Positions 18,718 through 28,074 are shown, counted from the stretch's first letter. The stretch: DNA of 64,000 bases from Streptomyces sp. NRRL F-2580 (GCF_000720115.1 NZ_JOIR01000008.1:121763-185762); one strand, 5' to 3'. A program made the numbers and translations. Notes: generated by a model from the sequence alone, not told the origin.

Positions 18718-19503
18718 ATGAGCGGAGTATCAGTGACCAAGGACGTGCAGGACGCGGCCGGTGCCGCGGACGACCTGGTCGTACTGAGCAACGTCAACAA
18801 GCACTTCGGCGCGCTGCACGTGCTTCAGGACATCGATCTGAGCATTGCCCGCGGTGAGGTCGTCGTCGTGATCGGTCCCTCGGGATCGGGCAAGTCCACG
18901 CTGTGCCGGACGATCAACCGGCTGGAGACCATCGACTCGGGCACCATCACGCTCGACGGCAAGGAACTGCCCTCGGAGGGCAAGGAGCTGGCCCGGCTGC
19001 GCGCCGACGTCGGCATGGTCTTCCAGTCGTTCAACCTCTTCGCGCACAAGACGGTGCTGGAGAACGTCATGCTGGGCCAGGTCAAGGTCCGCAAGACCGA
19101 CGCGGCCGCGGCGCGCGAGAAGGCGGTGGCCCTGCTGGACCGGGTGGGCGTCGGCTCGCAGGCCGACAAGTACCCGGCGCAGCTCTCCGGCGGCCAGCAG
19201 CAGCGCGTGGCGATCGCCCGGGCGCTGGCCATGGAGCCGAAGGTCATGCTGTTCGACGAGCCGACCTCGGCCCTCGACCCGGAGATGATCAACGAGGTGC
19301 TGGAGGTCATGCAGCAGCTCGCCCGTGAGGGGATGACCATGGTGGTCGTCACGCACGAGATGGGCTTCGCCCGCTCCGCCGCCAACCGGGTCGTCTTCAT
19401 GGCCGACGGAAAGATCGTCGAAGAGGCCACCCCCGAGCAGTTCTTCAGCAACCCGCGCAGTGACCGCGCCAAGGACTTCCTGTCGAAGATCCTGCACCAC
19501 TGA
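18718..19503 (+). CDS. gluA: Glutamate ABC transporter ATP-binding protein
   Basis: ATPase of the polar amino acid importer GluABCD. In 261 residues: Walker [11 protein letters not shown] (about 52-61), Q-loop MVFQSFNLF, signature [15 protein letters not shown] (about 157-171), Walker [14 protein letters not shown] and the switch histidine in VVVTHEMGF. This is the standard set for amino acid importers of the GlnQ type. ATG 18718 is preceded by GGAG. It is the first gene of the gluABCD operon, divergent from gluR. Confidence 0.95.
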   Translation: MSGVSVTKDVQDAAGAADDLVVLSNVNKHFGALHVLQDIDLSIARGEVVVVIGPSGSGKSTLCRTINRLETIDSGTITLDGKELPSEGKELARLRADVGMVFQSFNLFAHKTVLENVMLGQVKVRKTDAAAAREKAVALLDRVGVGSQADKYPAQLSGGQQQRVAIARALAMEPKVMLFDEPTSALDPEMINEVLEVMQQLAREGMTMVVVTHEMGFARSAANRVVFMADGKIVEEATPEQFFSNPRSDRAKDFLSKILHH

Positions 19504-19621
19504 GGTTCTCGTCTGGTAGTCATCCGTATGCGGATCGCCGCCGGATCGGCTCCTGTCGGCCGCGCGTACGCCGTAAGCGTCGCTCGTCGTTCAACAACGT
19601 CTCATCCGAGGGAAGTTCACC

Positions 19622-20473
19622 ATGAAGATCTCCAAGGCCGCTGCGGCCGCGGCCGTCGCCGTAGCCCTTGCCCTGACCGCGACCGCCTGTGGCGGCAGCA
19701 AGCAGGACGCCGCCAGTGACGGCGGTGCGTCCGGTGGCGCGAAGGACAAGATCGTCGTCGGCATCAAGTACGACCAGCCCGGTCTCGGTCTGAAGACCCC
19801 GGACGGCAAGTACACCGGCTTCGACGTCGACGTCGCCACGTACGTGGCCAAGGAGCTCGGCTACGAGCCGAACCAGATCGAGTTCAAGCAGGCCGTGAGC
19901 GCCGAGCGCGAGAACCTGCTCGCCAACGGCGACGTGAAGTTCATCGTCGCGACCTACTCGATCAACGACAAGCGCAAGGAGAAGGTCGACTTCGCCGGCC
20001 CGTACTTCCTCGCGCACCAGGACCTGCTGGTCCGCGCCGACGACACGAGCATCACCAAGGTCGAGGACCTGAACAAGAAGAAGCTCTGCTCGGTCACCGG
20101 CTCGACGTCGGCGCAGAACATCAAGAAGACCCTGGCCCCCGAGGCCGACCTGCAGGAATACCCGGGCTACTCCGACTGCCTCACCGGCCTGGAGAACAAG
20201 GCCGTGGACGCACTGACCACGGACAACTCGATCCTGGCCGGTTACGCCGCGCAGGAGAAGAACAAGGGCAAGTTCAAGCTCGCCGGCCTGAGCATGAGCA
20301 ACGAGAACTACGGCATCGGTCTGAAGAAGGGCGACAAGGAGCTCCAGACCAAGATCAACGCCGCGCTCAAGAAGATGGTCGAGGACGGCAGCTGGCAGAA
20401 GGCCGTGGACAAGAACCTCGGGCCGGCCAACTTCAAGAGTGAGCCTGCCCCGCAGATCACCGAAGGCAGCTGA
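19622..20473 (+). CDS. gluB: Glutamate ABC transporter substrate-binding lipoprotein
   Basis: A 283-aa lipoprotein. A signal peptide and lipobox LTATACGG put the lipid-modified cysteine near residue 23. The mature part is a SBP_bac_3 fold with GIKYDQPGLGLKTPDGKYTGFDVDVA near the start and VEDGSWQKAVDKNLGP at the end. It captures glutamate outside the membrane and hands it to GluC/GluD. RBS is GAGGGAAG. A long stem-loop follows, which may keep GluB in excess over the permeases. Confidence 0.95.
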   Translation: MKISKAAAAAAVAVALALTATACGGSKQDAASDGGASGGAKDKIVVGIKYDQPGLGLKTPDGKYTGFDVDVATYVAKELGYEPNQIEFKQAVSAERENLLANGDVKFIVATYSINDKRKEKVDFAGPYFLAHQDLLVRADDTSITKVEDLNKKKLCSVTGSTSAQNIKKTLAPEADLQEYPGYSDCLTGLENKAVDALTTDNSILAGYAAQEKNKGKFKLAGLSMSNENYGIGLKKGDKELQTKINAALKKMVEDGSWQKAVDKNLGPANFKSEPAPQITEGS

Positions 20474-20478
20474 TTCAT

Positions 20479-20530
20479 CGGTGAGGGGCGTCGCCGCCCG
20501 CCTGCCGCGGGCGACGGCGCACCTCACCGG
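20479..20530 (+). terminator. Intra-operon stem-loop between gluB and gluC
   Basis: Arms around 20479-20502 and 20507-20530 (CGGTGAGG...GCCGCCCGC with GCGGGCGACGGCG...CTCACCG) form a long imperfect hairpin just after the gluB stop. In binding-protein operons such elements usually reduce downstream expression or stabilise the upstream message. Partial attenuation is an inference. Confidence 0.55.
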
Positions 20531-20556
20531 CCATCCTGGGGAGAGCGCAGGGCATC

Positions 20557-21231
20557 GTGTTCGATTTTCTTGATTCCGGGCAGTACGACGTGCTCGGAGC
20601 CTTCTGGGTGACGGTTCAGCTCACCCTCTACTCGGCGGTCGGGTCCCTGATCTGGGGCACCGTCCTGGCGGGGATGCGGGTCAGCCCGGTCCCGCTGCTG
20701 CGGGGCTTCGGCACCGCGTACGTCCACCTGGTGCGCAACACGCCGCTGACCGTGCTGATCCTCGGCTGCTCGCTGGGCCTGTATCAGACCCTCGGCATCA
20801 ACCTGGGCGGCGACACGTCCAAGGAGACCGGCTTCCGGCTCGCGGTCCTCGGACTGATCGCCTACACCGGCACCTTCGTCTGCGAGGCCCTGCGCTCCGG
20901 CATCAACACCGTGCCCGTCGGCCAGGCCGAGGCGGCCCGCGCACTGGGGCTGAGCTTCTTCCAGGTACTCCGCCTGATCGTGCTCCCCCAGGCCTTCCGG
21001 GCGGTTGTCGCACCGCTCACCAACGTGCTGATCGCCCTCACCAAGAACACCACGGTGGCGGCGACCATCGGCGTGGCCGAAGCGGCCCTGCTGATGAAGG
21101 AAATGATCGAGAACGAGGCGGACGCGCTCTTCGCCGTCTTCGGGGTCTTCGCCCTCGGCTTCGTCCTGCTGACCCTGCCCACCGGTCTGCTGCTGGGCTG
21201 GGTTTCCAAGCGAGTGGCGGTGAAGCGATGA
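20557..21231 (+). CDS. gluC: Glutamate ABC transporter permease GluC
   Basis: A 224-aa inner-membrane permease of the HisM type with about five membrane spans and the EAA loop EAARALGLSFFQVLRLIVLPQA (about 127-148) that docks GluA. Start GTG 20557 lies behind GGGGAGAG. Its stop overlaps the gluD start as ATGA, which suggests translational coupling and a 1:1 GluC-GluD pair. Confidence 0.94.
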   Translation: MFDFLDSGQYDVLGAFWVTVQLTLYSAVGSLIWGTVLAGMRVSPVPLLRGFGTAYVHLVRNTPLTVLILGCSLGLYQTLGINLGGDTSKETGFRLAVLGLIAYTGTFVCEALRSGINTVPVGQAEAARALGLSFFQVLRLIVLPQAFRAVVAPLTNVLIALTKNTTVAATIGVAEAALLMKEMIENEADALFAVFGVFALGFVLLTLPTGLLLGWVSKRVAVKR

Positions 21232-22121
21232 CCTCCGTGCTGTACGACGCCCCGGGCCCCAAGGCCAAGGCGCGCAACTGGATCTACAGCGGCATCTTCG
21301 TCGTGCTGTTCGGGCTCGTCCTGTGGTGGGTGCTCTCCCTCATGGGCGAGAAGAACCAGCTCGAAGCCGACAAGTGGACCCCCTTCGTCACCGACAGCCA
21401 GGTCTGGACCACCTTCCTGATCCCCGGCCTGCTGGAGACCCTCAAGGCCGGCGCGCTCGCCATGATGATCGCCCTCCCGTTGGGCGCGCTGCTGGGCATC
21501 GGCCGACTGTCGGACCACGCGTGGGTTCGGGGGCCGGTCGCCGCGTGGGTTGAGTTCTTCCGCGCCATCCCGGTACTGATGCTGATGCTGTTCGGCAACG
21601 CGCTGATGGCCCCGCGGTTCTTGGACGTTCCCTCCGACACCCGGCCCTTCTGGGCCGTGGTCACGGGCCTGGCCCTCTACAACTCGGCCGTCATCGGCGA
21701 GATCGTCCGGGCGGGCGTGCTCTCCCTGCCCAGGGGCCAGACCGACGCGGCCAAGGCCATCGGCATGCGCAAGGGCCAGACCATGGTCCATGTGCTGATC
21801 CCGCAGGCCGTCACCGCGATGCTGCCGGCCCTGGTGAGCCAGCTCGTGGTGATCCTGAAGGACACCGCCCTCGGCGGCGCCCTGCTCGGCCTCGCCGAGC
21901 TGATGTCGACGTACCGGCAGATCTCGGCCAACTACAGCAACACCATCGCCACCCTGCTCGTGATCGCCCTGATCTACATCGTGGTGAACTTCGTCCTCAC
22001 CACCTTCGCCTCCCAGCTGGAAGGCCGGCTGCGGAAGTCGAAGAAGGGCACCGGCGCCGTGCTCGGCGCGGAGGAGATCGACGACGCGGTCCCCGGCGCG
22101 AACACGGCGGCCGGAGCCTGA
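21228..22121 (+). CDS. gluD: Glutamate ABC transporter permease GluD
   Basis: A 297-aa permease partner of GluC. It has an N-terminal cytoplasmic stretch, a first span near residues 20-38, and the core permease with the EAA-type loop TDAAKAIGMRKGQTMVHVLIPQA (about 169-191). A charged C-terminal tail follows. ATG 21228 overlaps the gluC stop. It is the last gene of the operon; 186 bp separate it from the FAD monooxygenase, which has its own candidate operator. Confidence 0.94.
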   Translation: MTSVLYDAPGPKAKARNWIYSGIFVVLFGLVLWWVLSLMGEKNQLEADKWTPFVTDSQVWTTFLIPGLLETLKAGALAMMIALPLGALLGIGRLSDHAWVRGPVAAWVEFFRAIPVLMLMLFGNALMAPRFLDVPSDTRPFWAVVTGLALYNSAVIGEIVRAGVLSLPRGQTDAAKAIGMRKGQTMVHVLIPQAVTAMLPALVSQLVVILKDTALGGALLGLAELMSTYRQISANYSNTIATLLVIALIYIVVNFVLTTFASQLEGRLRKSKKGTGAVLGAEEIDDAVPGANTAAGA

Positions 22122-22151
22122 CGCCGGAGCCCCCTCCGGACGACCCCCGGT

Positions 22152-22166
22152 CTGACATACGGTCAG
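22152..22166. promoter_or_regulatory. Candidate operator CTGAC-N5-GTCAG upstream of the FAD monooxygenase
   Basis: A perfect 5-bp-arm inverted repeat with a five-base spacer lies about 142 bp upstream of the monooxygenase start. The same TGAC-N5-GTCA layout occurs before the SDR gene at 45.4 kb. A TetR- or GntR-type site is plausible; no regulator gene is adjacent. Confidence 0.3.
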
Positions 22167-22307
22167 CCAGAGTGCGTAGCCTGTGTGGTGCGGCGGAGCT
22201 CATCCGTCGCACCACACTGCGTTGTCCCGATGGGGGCACTTGACGCAGGCACCTCCAGTGGGTTGCATACGTTCTGTGATCACATACCGGACATCGGGAG
22301 CCACATC

Positions 22308-23882
22308 ATGGACCCGGTGATCGTCGTCGGCGCGGGGCCCGTCGGGCTGTCCCTGTCCCTCGCCCTGGCGGGCGCGGGCGTGCCCTCCGTCGTACTCGAC
22401 GAGGGGCCCGGCAAGGAGGAGCCGCGCCCGGCCCGCACGGTCGTCCTGCACGCCGACACCGCGGCCATGGCGCACCGGCTGGGCTGTAGGACGTTGCGCG
22501 ACGAGGGGGCGTACTTCGCCGCCTGGCGCACCATGCGGCGCGGCCGCGACACCCAGCGGATCACCTTCGAGGAGCACCCGGCGCCCCTGCACGTGCCTCA
22601 GCACGCGCTGACGCGCGGGCTGCGCGACGCCGCCTCGGCCCACCCGCTGGTCCAGCTGGTCACCGAGAGCCGTCTGGACGCCCTGGAACAGGACGGCCAC
22701 GGCGTCACCGCCCACACCCGGGGCGCCGAGGCCACGTGGTGGCGCGGGAGTTACCTCGTCGGTTGCGACGGTGCCCGCTCCACCGTGCGCAAGCTGCTCG
22801 GCATCCGTTTCCCCGGCCGCACCGCGGTCGAGCGGCACGCCGTGGCCGCCCTGCGCACCGAACTCCCCTGGCCGGGCGAGGCCTTGCTGCACCGCAGTCC
22901 GCCGCAGGAGGTCACCTCCCGGCCGCTGCCCGACGGGGTGTGGCGGCTGGACTGGCTGCTGCCCGCCCGCGGGGAGCTGGTGACCCCCGACTTGGTGGTG
23001 ACCCTGATCCGGGACACCCTCGCGGTGTGGTGCGGCGGCAGCACTCCCCCGTACGACCTCATCGACACCGGGGTCCACACCCTGCACCACCGCCTCGCCC
23101 GGCGCTGGCGCGACGGTCGCGCCTTCCTCGCCGGCGACGCCGCGCACCTGCTGGGCGCGCTCGGCACCCAGGGGGTCGAGGAGGGGCTCCGGGACGCCGA
23201 GAACCTCGCGTGGAAGCTGTCCCTGGCCTGGCACCAGGGAGCGTCCGAGGCGCTGCTCGACAGCTACGAGGGCGAGCGGCGCACCGCGGTCGCCTCCCGG
23301 CTGCGCGCGGCCGACCAGGCGATGCCGACGCTGCGGGCCGGCGGCGCTCTGCGCACCTACCTGCCCGGAGCCGCACGCTCCGCCGAATCCCTCCTCACCG
23401 ACGGCCACCTCGGGCGCGGGCCGCTGGGCGCGGAGCCGGCGTACGCCCCGCCGGTCGCCGTACGCGAGGTGCCGACGGCCACGGAACCGGGCGGTCCGGT
23501 GGCGAACGTGCCGGTGACCGCGCCCGACGGGTCGACGGTGCCGCTGCGGGACCTGCTGGGGCAGGGGCGGCTGCTGGTGGTCCTGGTCGCCCCGGGCACC
23601 GGGGTCTGGGACCGGCGCCACTGGCTCGGTGCCGGACTGATGCCCCGCCTCGCCGCGGCGGTGAGCGCCCTCCCGGTCCGCACCGACCTGCTCGTCGCGG
23701 ACTCCTACCCGGGGGCGCCGGCCCACACCGTGCTGCTCGTACGGCCGGACGGGCACCTGGCGGCGACCTTCGCGGGGGTCCGCCCGGCGGAGCTGTACGA
23801 GGCGGCGGACACGGTCCGGGCGGGCGCACCCCCGTCCCGGCTGCCCGCCCCCTCGGCGACACCGACCGTGGTGATCGATTGA
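22308..23882 (+). CDS. FAD-dependent aromatic monooxygenase
   Basis: A 524-aa flavoprotein hydroxylase of the PheA/TfdB/polyketide hydroxylase family. Visible are the N-terminal dinucleotide motif VIVVGAGPVGLSLSLALAGAG (about 5-24), the second NADPH/FAD motif GCDGARSTVRKLLG (about 152-165), the FAD-ribityl motif FLAGDAAHLLGALGTQGVEEGLRDAENL (about 270-297), and a C-terminal thioredoxin-like domain. GGGAG supports ATG 22308. The substrate is unknown: aromatic catabolism or tailoring chemistry are both possible. It stands alone. Confidence 0.88.
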   Translation: MDPVIVVGAGPVGLSLSLALAGAGVPSVVLDEGPGKEEPRPARTVVLHADTAAMAHRLGCRTLRDEGAYFAAWRTMRRGRDTQRITFEEHPAPLHVPQHALTRGLRDAASAHPLVQLVTESRLDALEQDGHGVTAHTRGAEATWWRGSYLVGCDGARSTVRKLLGIRFPGRTAVERHAVAALRTELPWPGEALLHRSPPQEVTSRPLPDGVWRLDWLLPARGELVTPDLVVTLIRDTLAVWCGGSTPPYDLIDTGVHTLHHRLARRWRDGRAFLAGDAAHLLGALGTQGVEEGLRDAENLAWKLSLAWHQGASEALLDSYEGERRTAVASRLRAADQAMPTLRAGGALRTYLPGAARSAESLLTDGHLGRGPLGAEPAYAPPVAVREVPTATEPGGPVANVPVTAPDGSTVPLRDLLGQGRLLVVLVAPGTGVWDRRHWLGAGLMPRLAAAVSALPVRTDLLVADSYPGAPAHTVLLVRPDGHLAATFAGVRPAELYEAADTVRAGAPPSRLPAPSATPTVVID

Positions 23883-23953
23883 CCGTCCTCCCGGACTCGT
23901 GGTTCACTCGCCGAATGACCGGCAACGACGTACGCCTGTGGCGGAGGGTCCAT

Positions 23954-24001
23954 ATGGACCTGCTCCGCTACGCGGGCTGCGTGTGTCGCCCTTCCTGTTG
24001 A
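23954..24001 (+). CDS. Cysteine-rich leader peptide (probable attenuator)
   Basis: A 15-codon reading frame, MDLLRYAGCVCRPSC, with three Cys codons in its last seven. It ends 78 bp before the cysteine dioxygenase start. An in-frame ATG at 23915 would extend it to 28 residues. Streptomyces has a family of such short leader peptides before sulfur genes, and actinobacterial Cys-rich upstream frames act in cysteine-responsive attenuation. Ribosome progress through the Cys codons would report cysteine level to the downstream cdo-rhodanese pair. Mechanism here is inferred. Confidence 0.7.
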   Translation: MDLLRYAGCVCRPSC

Positions 24002-24079
24002 TTCGCCCTTCCCTCCGCGCGCCCCGTGCCGTCCACCGGCCTGCGCGCACCTCCGCGAACCCAGGAACGGTCCCCCTTC

Positions 24080-24628
24080 ATGTCTGCACCCGCGTCCACC
24101 GCACGCCCGTACGTCCCTGAGCCCGCGTCGGCCGGGGGCCCCACGGCCGCCGAACTCCTCGACTTCGCCCTCCGCACGGCGGCCGACCCCGCCGTGGTGT
24201 CCTCACTGCCGCTCGATCCCGAGGGCCGCACCTGGATCCGGCTGGACGGGCCGGGCGGCAGCGAGGCCTGGTTGATCGGCTGGCCGCCGGGCACCGGCAC
24301 CGGCTGGCACGACCACGCCGATTCGCGGGGCGCGTTCGCCACCGCCCGGGGCCGGCTCACCGAACACTCGCTGGCCGTACGGCTGCCCTCGGAGGGCTGG
24401 CGCTCGCTGGAGCTGGCCCCCGACGTCGACCGCAGCCGCACGCTGGACGCGGGCACCGGGCGGGCCTTCCTGGAGCACCACGTGCACGAGGTCCTCAACG
24501 AGTCCCCGACCGAGCACGCGGTCTCGGTGCACGCGTACTACCCGCCGCTCCCGCTGATCCGCCGATACAGCCGCAGCGGCCCGGTGCTCCACCTGGAGCA
24601 CGTCGAGAGCCCGGCGGACTGGCAGTGA
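24080..24628 (+). CDS. Cysteine dioxygenase (type I, cupin)
   Basis: Oxidises L-cysteine to cysteine sulfinate in the cytosol. The 182 residues form a small cupin with the metal motif GWHDHADSRGAFATARGRLTEH (starting near residue 75) and a later EHHVHEVLN that carries the third histidine. ATG 24080 is chosen; an upstream in-frame GTG (24026) would reach into leader DNA. It is translationally coupled to the rhodanese gene and sits behind a Cys-rich leader, consistent with control by cysteine supply. Confidence 0.87.
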   Translation: MSAPASTARPYVPEPASAGGPTAAELLDFALRTAADPAVVSSLPLDPEGRTWIRLDGPGGSEAWLIGWPPGTGTGWHDHADSRGAFATARGRLTEHSLAVRLPSEGWRSLELAPDVDRSRTLDAGTGRAFLEHHVHEVLNESPTEHAVSVHAYYPPLPLIRRYSRSGPVLHLEHVESPADWQ

Positions 24629-25014
24629 GCGCCCCCGTCGGCATCGACGAGCTGCTGGAGCAGGTCCGCGCGGGCTACACCCGTGTCGGCCCGGAGGAGG
24701 CGTACGCCGCCTCCCGCGCCGGCGCGCTGCTGGTGGACATCCGCTACCAGGCCCTGCGCGAGCGCGACGGCCTGATCCCGGGGGCGCTGGTGGTCGAGCG
24801 CAACGAGCTGGAATGGCGCCTGGACCCCCGCGGCAGCCACCGGGCGCCCGAGGCCACCGGTCACGACCTCCAAGTGGTGGTGATCTGCAACGAGGGCTAC
24901 GCCTCCAGCCTCGCCGCGGCCTCCCTCCACGCCCTGGGCCTCCACCGCGCGACCGACCTGACCGGCGGCTTCCAGGCCTGGAAATCGGCCGGCCTCCCGG
25001 TCACCCCCGCCTGA
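24625..25014 (+). CDS. Rhodanese-like sulfurtransferase
   Basis: A 129-aa single rhodanese domain. The active-site loop has Cys in VVICNEGYASSLAAASLHALG (about 88-108) and the fold ends with the usual GGFQAWKSAGLPV. GTG 24625 overlaps the cysteine dioxygenase stop (GTGA), so both are made together. It would handle sulfane sulfur released during cysteine oxidation or detoxify it; the exact donor is unknown. Confidence 0.9.
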   Translation: MSAPVGIDELLEQVRAGYTRVGPEEAYAASRAGALLVDIRYQALRERDGLIPGALVVERNELEWRLDPRGSHRAPEATGHDLQVVVICNEGYASSLAAASLHALGLHRATDLTGGFQAWKSAGLPVTPA

Positions 25015-25048
25015 CGCGCCACCCACACCATTCAGGCCGCCTCAGATC

Positions 25049-25400
25049 CAGCCCCGCCAGCGTTTGAGGCGCTCTTCCAGCCCCGCCGGGGTCCAGCCCC
25101 GCCGGGGCTTGAGGCGACCTTTCGCCTCGCCGGCTCTTCCAGCCTCGCCGGCGTTTGAGGCGCGGGGTCTGGGGCGGAGCCCCGGTCTTCCAGCCCGCCG
25201 GCGTTTGAGGCGCCCCTTTCAGCCCCGCCGGCGTTTGAGGCGCGGGGTCTGGGGCGGAGCCCCGGTCTTTCAGCCCCGCCGGCGTTTGAGGCGCGGGATC
25301 TGGGGCGGAGCCCCGGTCTTTCAGCCCCGCCGGCGTTTGAGGCGCGGGGGCTCGGGGGCGGAGCCCCCTGGGGGTCCCCCGGACGGAGTCTGGGGGAGGC
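25049..25400. repeat. Array of 51-bp Streptomyces intergenic repeats
   Basis: About seven copies of the core CGCCGGCGTTTGAGGCG lie here. From 25140 the unit repeats with a 51-bp period (starts near 25140, 25191 shortened, 25220, 25271, 25322), each carrying TCTGGGGCGGAGCCCCGGT, a self-complementary hairpin. The last copy runs into the module GGGGGTCCCCCGGACGGAGT. No gene lies in 25015-25429. The same elements occur at 5.55 kb and partly at 46.55 kb. Confidence 0.85.
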
Positions 25401-25429
25401 GCCGCACCGGCGGGGCTCCGGGGGCGGGG

Positions 25430-27984
25430 CTAGCCCTTGGCCGTGGCCACGTCCACCGGAGCCACCCTCAACGCCACCCTCCCCGGGAGGGAAGTGGCCG
25501 CGAGGGCCAACAGCCCCGCCACCCCCACCACCCCCGCGTACGCGACCGGTAGGACCGCCGGCGCCGCCACCCCCGTCATGCCCACGCTGAACGCGGTCAG
25601 TACGGCCAGCGCGATCCCCGACCCCAGCACCACCCCGATCAGGACCACCGCCAGCGCCTCCGCCCGGAGCATCCGCAGCACCTGCCGCCGCTTCGCCCCG
25701 GCCAGCCGCAGCATGGCGAACTCCCGGAAGTGTTCGGCGGTCGACATCGCGAGCGTGTTCACCACCGCGATCGCGGTGAAGGCCAGGACCAGCCCCATCG
25801 CCAGCAGGTTGATCTCCGCTCCGGCGTCCTGCCGCCGCGCCGGCGCCTCGTCGGCTTCCGCCGCGGACAGCACCCGCACCCCCGGGAACTCCCGTACCGC
25901 CGCGGCCAGCCGCTCCCGCCCGGCCTCCAGCCCCGGGCCCGGCTCCGCCGCCACCAGCACACCGCTCGCCAGCGGATTGTCCGCGTGCGCGGCCACCAGC
26001 CCGTGCGGCAGCGTCAGATCCCGCAGCCCCCGCGCGTACACGGCTGAGACCGTCAGCGTGACCGGGGTCCCGTCCCCCAGCGTCAGGCTCAGCGGGCTCC
26101 CGGGCTTCAACCCGAGCTGGTCGGCGGCGAGTTCGCTCACCGCCGCGGCGCGCTCTCCGAACCCGTCCAGGCTGCCGGCCGTGACCTGGGGGTCCCAGGT
26201 CCGGGTCAGCCCGCCCGGGGTCACGCCCTGCGCGGCGTACTTCGCCAGCCCCACCCGTACCGACGTGTGCACGATTTCGGTGGCCGCCGCGACGCCCGGC
26301 GTCCGCCGGATCCGCTCGGCGGCCTCGTGCGTGATGCCGGGACCCTGCGCGGCCAGCACCCAGTCGGCCCGGATCCCGTCTCGGGCCTGCGCCCGGGCGG
26401 CGTTCCCGAGCGTCGGGGTGACGAAGAGGACGGTGCAGGTCATGCCGACCAGCAACGCGAGCGGGGTGACGGCGGAGGCCATCCGGGTGGCGTTCCCGCG
26501 CAGGTTGGCGGTGGCCAGGTGGCCGCCCGGGCCGGTCAGCCGCAGCGGTCCGGCGAGCAGCGCGCCCGCGCCCCGTACGAGCAGCGGTCCGAGCAGCGAG
26601 ACCGCCCCGGCCAGGACCACCACGGCCAGGAAGGTGACGGGGGTCGACGCCGGCTCGGTGCGCAGCGAGCCGAGTACGACGACGAGCACCGCCCCGCCGG
26701 CCAGCAGCAGCACCCCGAGCACGCTGCGGATCCAGCCGGGCCGGCCCCGCTCGACGGTGGCTTCGGAGAGCGCCTCGGCCGGGCGGATCCGGGCGATCCG
26801 CCGCCCGGTGATCCGCGCGGCGGCCCAGGCTCCGAGCAGGCTGGCCCCGACCGCCGCGCACATCGGGAAGATGCCGGCGGTGCGCTCCAGGGTGCTGGGG
26901 ACTACGCCGGCGTCGACGAACCGGCCGTGCAGCCAGGCGGCGAGCGGCAGCCCTGCGAACGCGCCGGTGACGCCGGCGGCCAGGCCGACGAGCAGCGCCT
27001 CCCGCCCGATCATCCGCCGCAGCTGCGCGGGGGTGGCGGCGATGGCCCGCAGCAGGGCGAGTTCGCGGTGGCGCTGCTGGACGGAGAGCGCGAAGGTGCC
27101 GACGACCACGAGGATCGCGACGAGCAGTGAGGTGCCGCCCATCGCGCCGCCCATGGAGACCAGCTTGATGCGGGCGCCGGCGGCGTCGAGGAATTCCACC
27201 GGTCCGCGCTCGTCCCCCGTACTGACCTGCGCCGTGGTGCCCTTCAGCGCCTGTGTGACGCGGCCGGCCAGTTCACGGGCGTCGACGCCCGGCGCGGGCA
27301 GCACCCCGATGGCGCTGACCTGCCCGTCGCGGGCGGCCAGCCGCCGGGCCCGTCGTCGCTGAAGAAGAGCGCGCTCTGCCGGGCGAGGTCGCCTCGGGGC
27401 GTGGTCGCGACCCCGCTGACCTGGTACGTCCTGGGCTCGCCGGTGGACTGGACGGTGAGCTCGGAGCCGGGCTTCAGCCCCGCGCGGGAGGCCAGCGCGC
27501 GGTCGACGACCACCTCGCCGCCGCTCCGGGGCGCACGGCCGTCGGCGATCGTGAAGGGGGTCAGTGCGGCCGAGGTCCAGGCGTGTCCGTACGAGGGCTT
27601 GGGCTCGCCGGGGGTCTTGACCAGCGGGACGGCCTGGAACGTGAGCTCGGGCACGGCGCGCTCGACACCGGGCACGGCACGGACCGCGTCCACGGTGGTG
27701 TCGGGGATCCAGGCCCGCTCGGCGACGGGTTTGGCCTTGTGCTTGGTCTTGGCCTTCTTCCCCTCGCCCTTCTTCTTGACCCTGGTCTCGTGGACGTTCT
27801 GGTCGGCGGAGACGAGGACCGGCGCGGACGCGTAGCGCTCGGTGCCGATCCTTCCGCGGAGTCCCGTTTCCAGGAGGGTTCCGCAGGCGGTGACGAGGGC
27901 GGCCGCGCACAGGAGTGCGACGAAGGCGCCGAGGAAGCCGGCCTTGCGGTCCCTGAGGGTCTGAAGGGCGTAACGCAGCATCAT
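25430..27984 (-). pseudogene. FtsX-type ABC transporter permease, frameshifted
   Basis: Full-length frame would encode about 851 residues with two MacB-core/FtsX modules: one N-terminal TM plus extracytoplasmic domain, three TMs, then a second copy. The first part (ATG 27984, MMLRYALQTLRDRKAGFLG) runs to about 27350, where FFSDDG shifts into a frame continuing RRLAARDGQVSAIGVLP. Inserting one base after GAC GAC GG restores a natural junction. No ATPase gene is adjacent, unusual for this family. Real mutation or sequencing error. Confidence 0.8.
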
Positions 27985-28074
27985 GCCGTCAACTCTGCTG
28001 GCGGGCACGGCTCCTGACACTGGCGTACCCCGGCATCCGTACCCGGGGGCTACCCCCACCCCGGGCCCGGCGGT

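Noticed and set aside
24018..24048. GCGCGC repeats after the Cys leader as a terminator/antiterminator pair
   Set aside because: The arms are only six bases with a large loop and no U-tract; I could not build a convincing pair of alternative structures by eye.
23899..24120. A 73-codon frame through the leader region
   Set aside because: It is out of frame with both the Cys-rich leader and the dioxygenase and shows no conserved pattern or ribosome site.
25049..25400. Possible CRISPR array
   Set aside because: Units follow one another with a 51-bp period, are internally palindromic and have no variable spacers or cas genes nearby.
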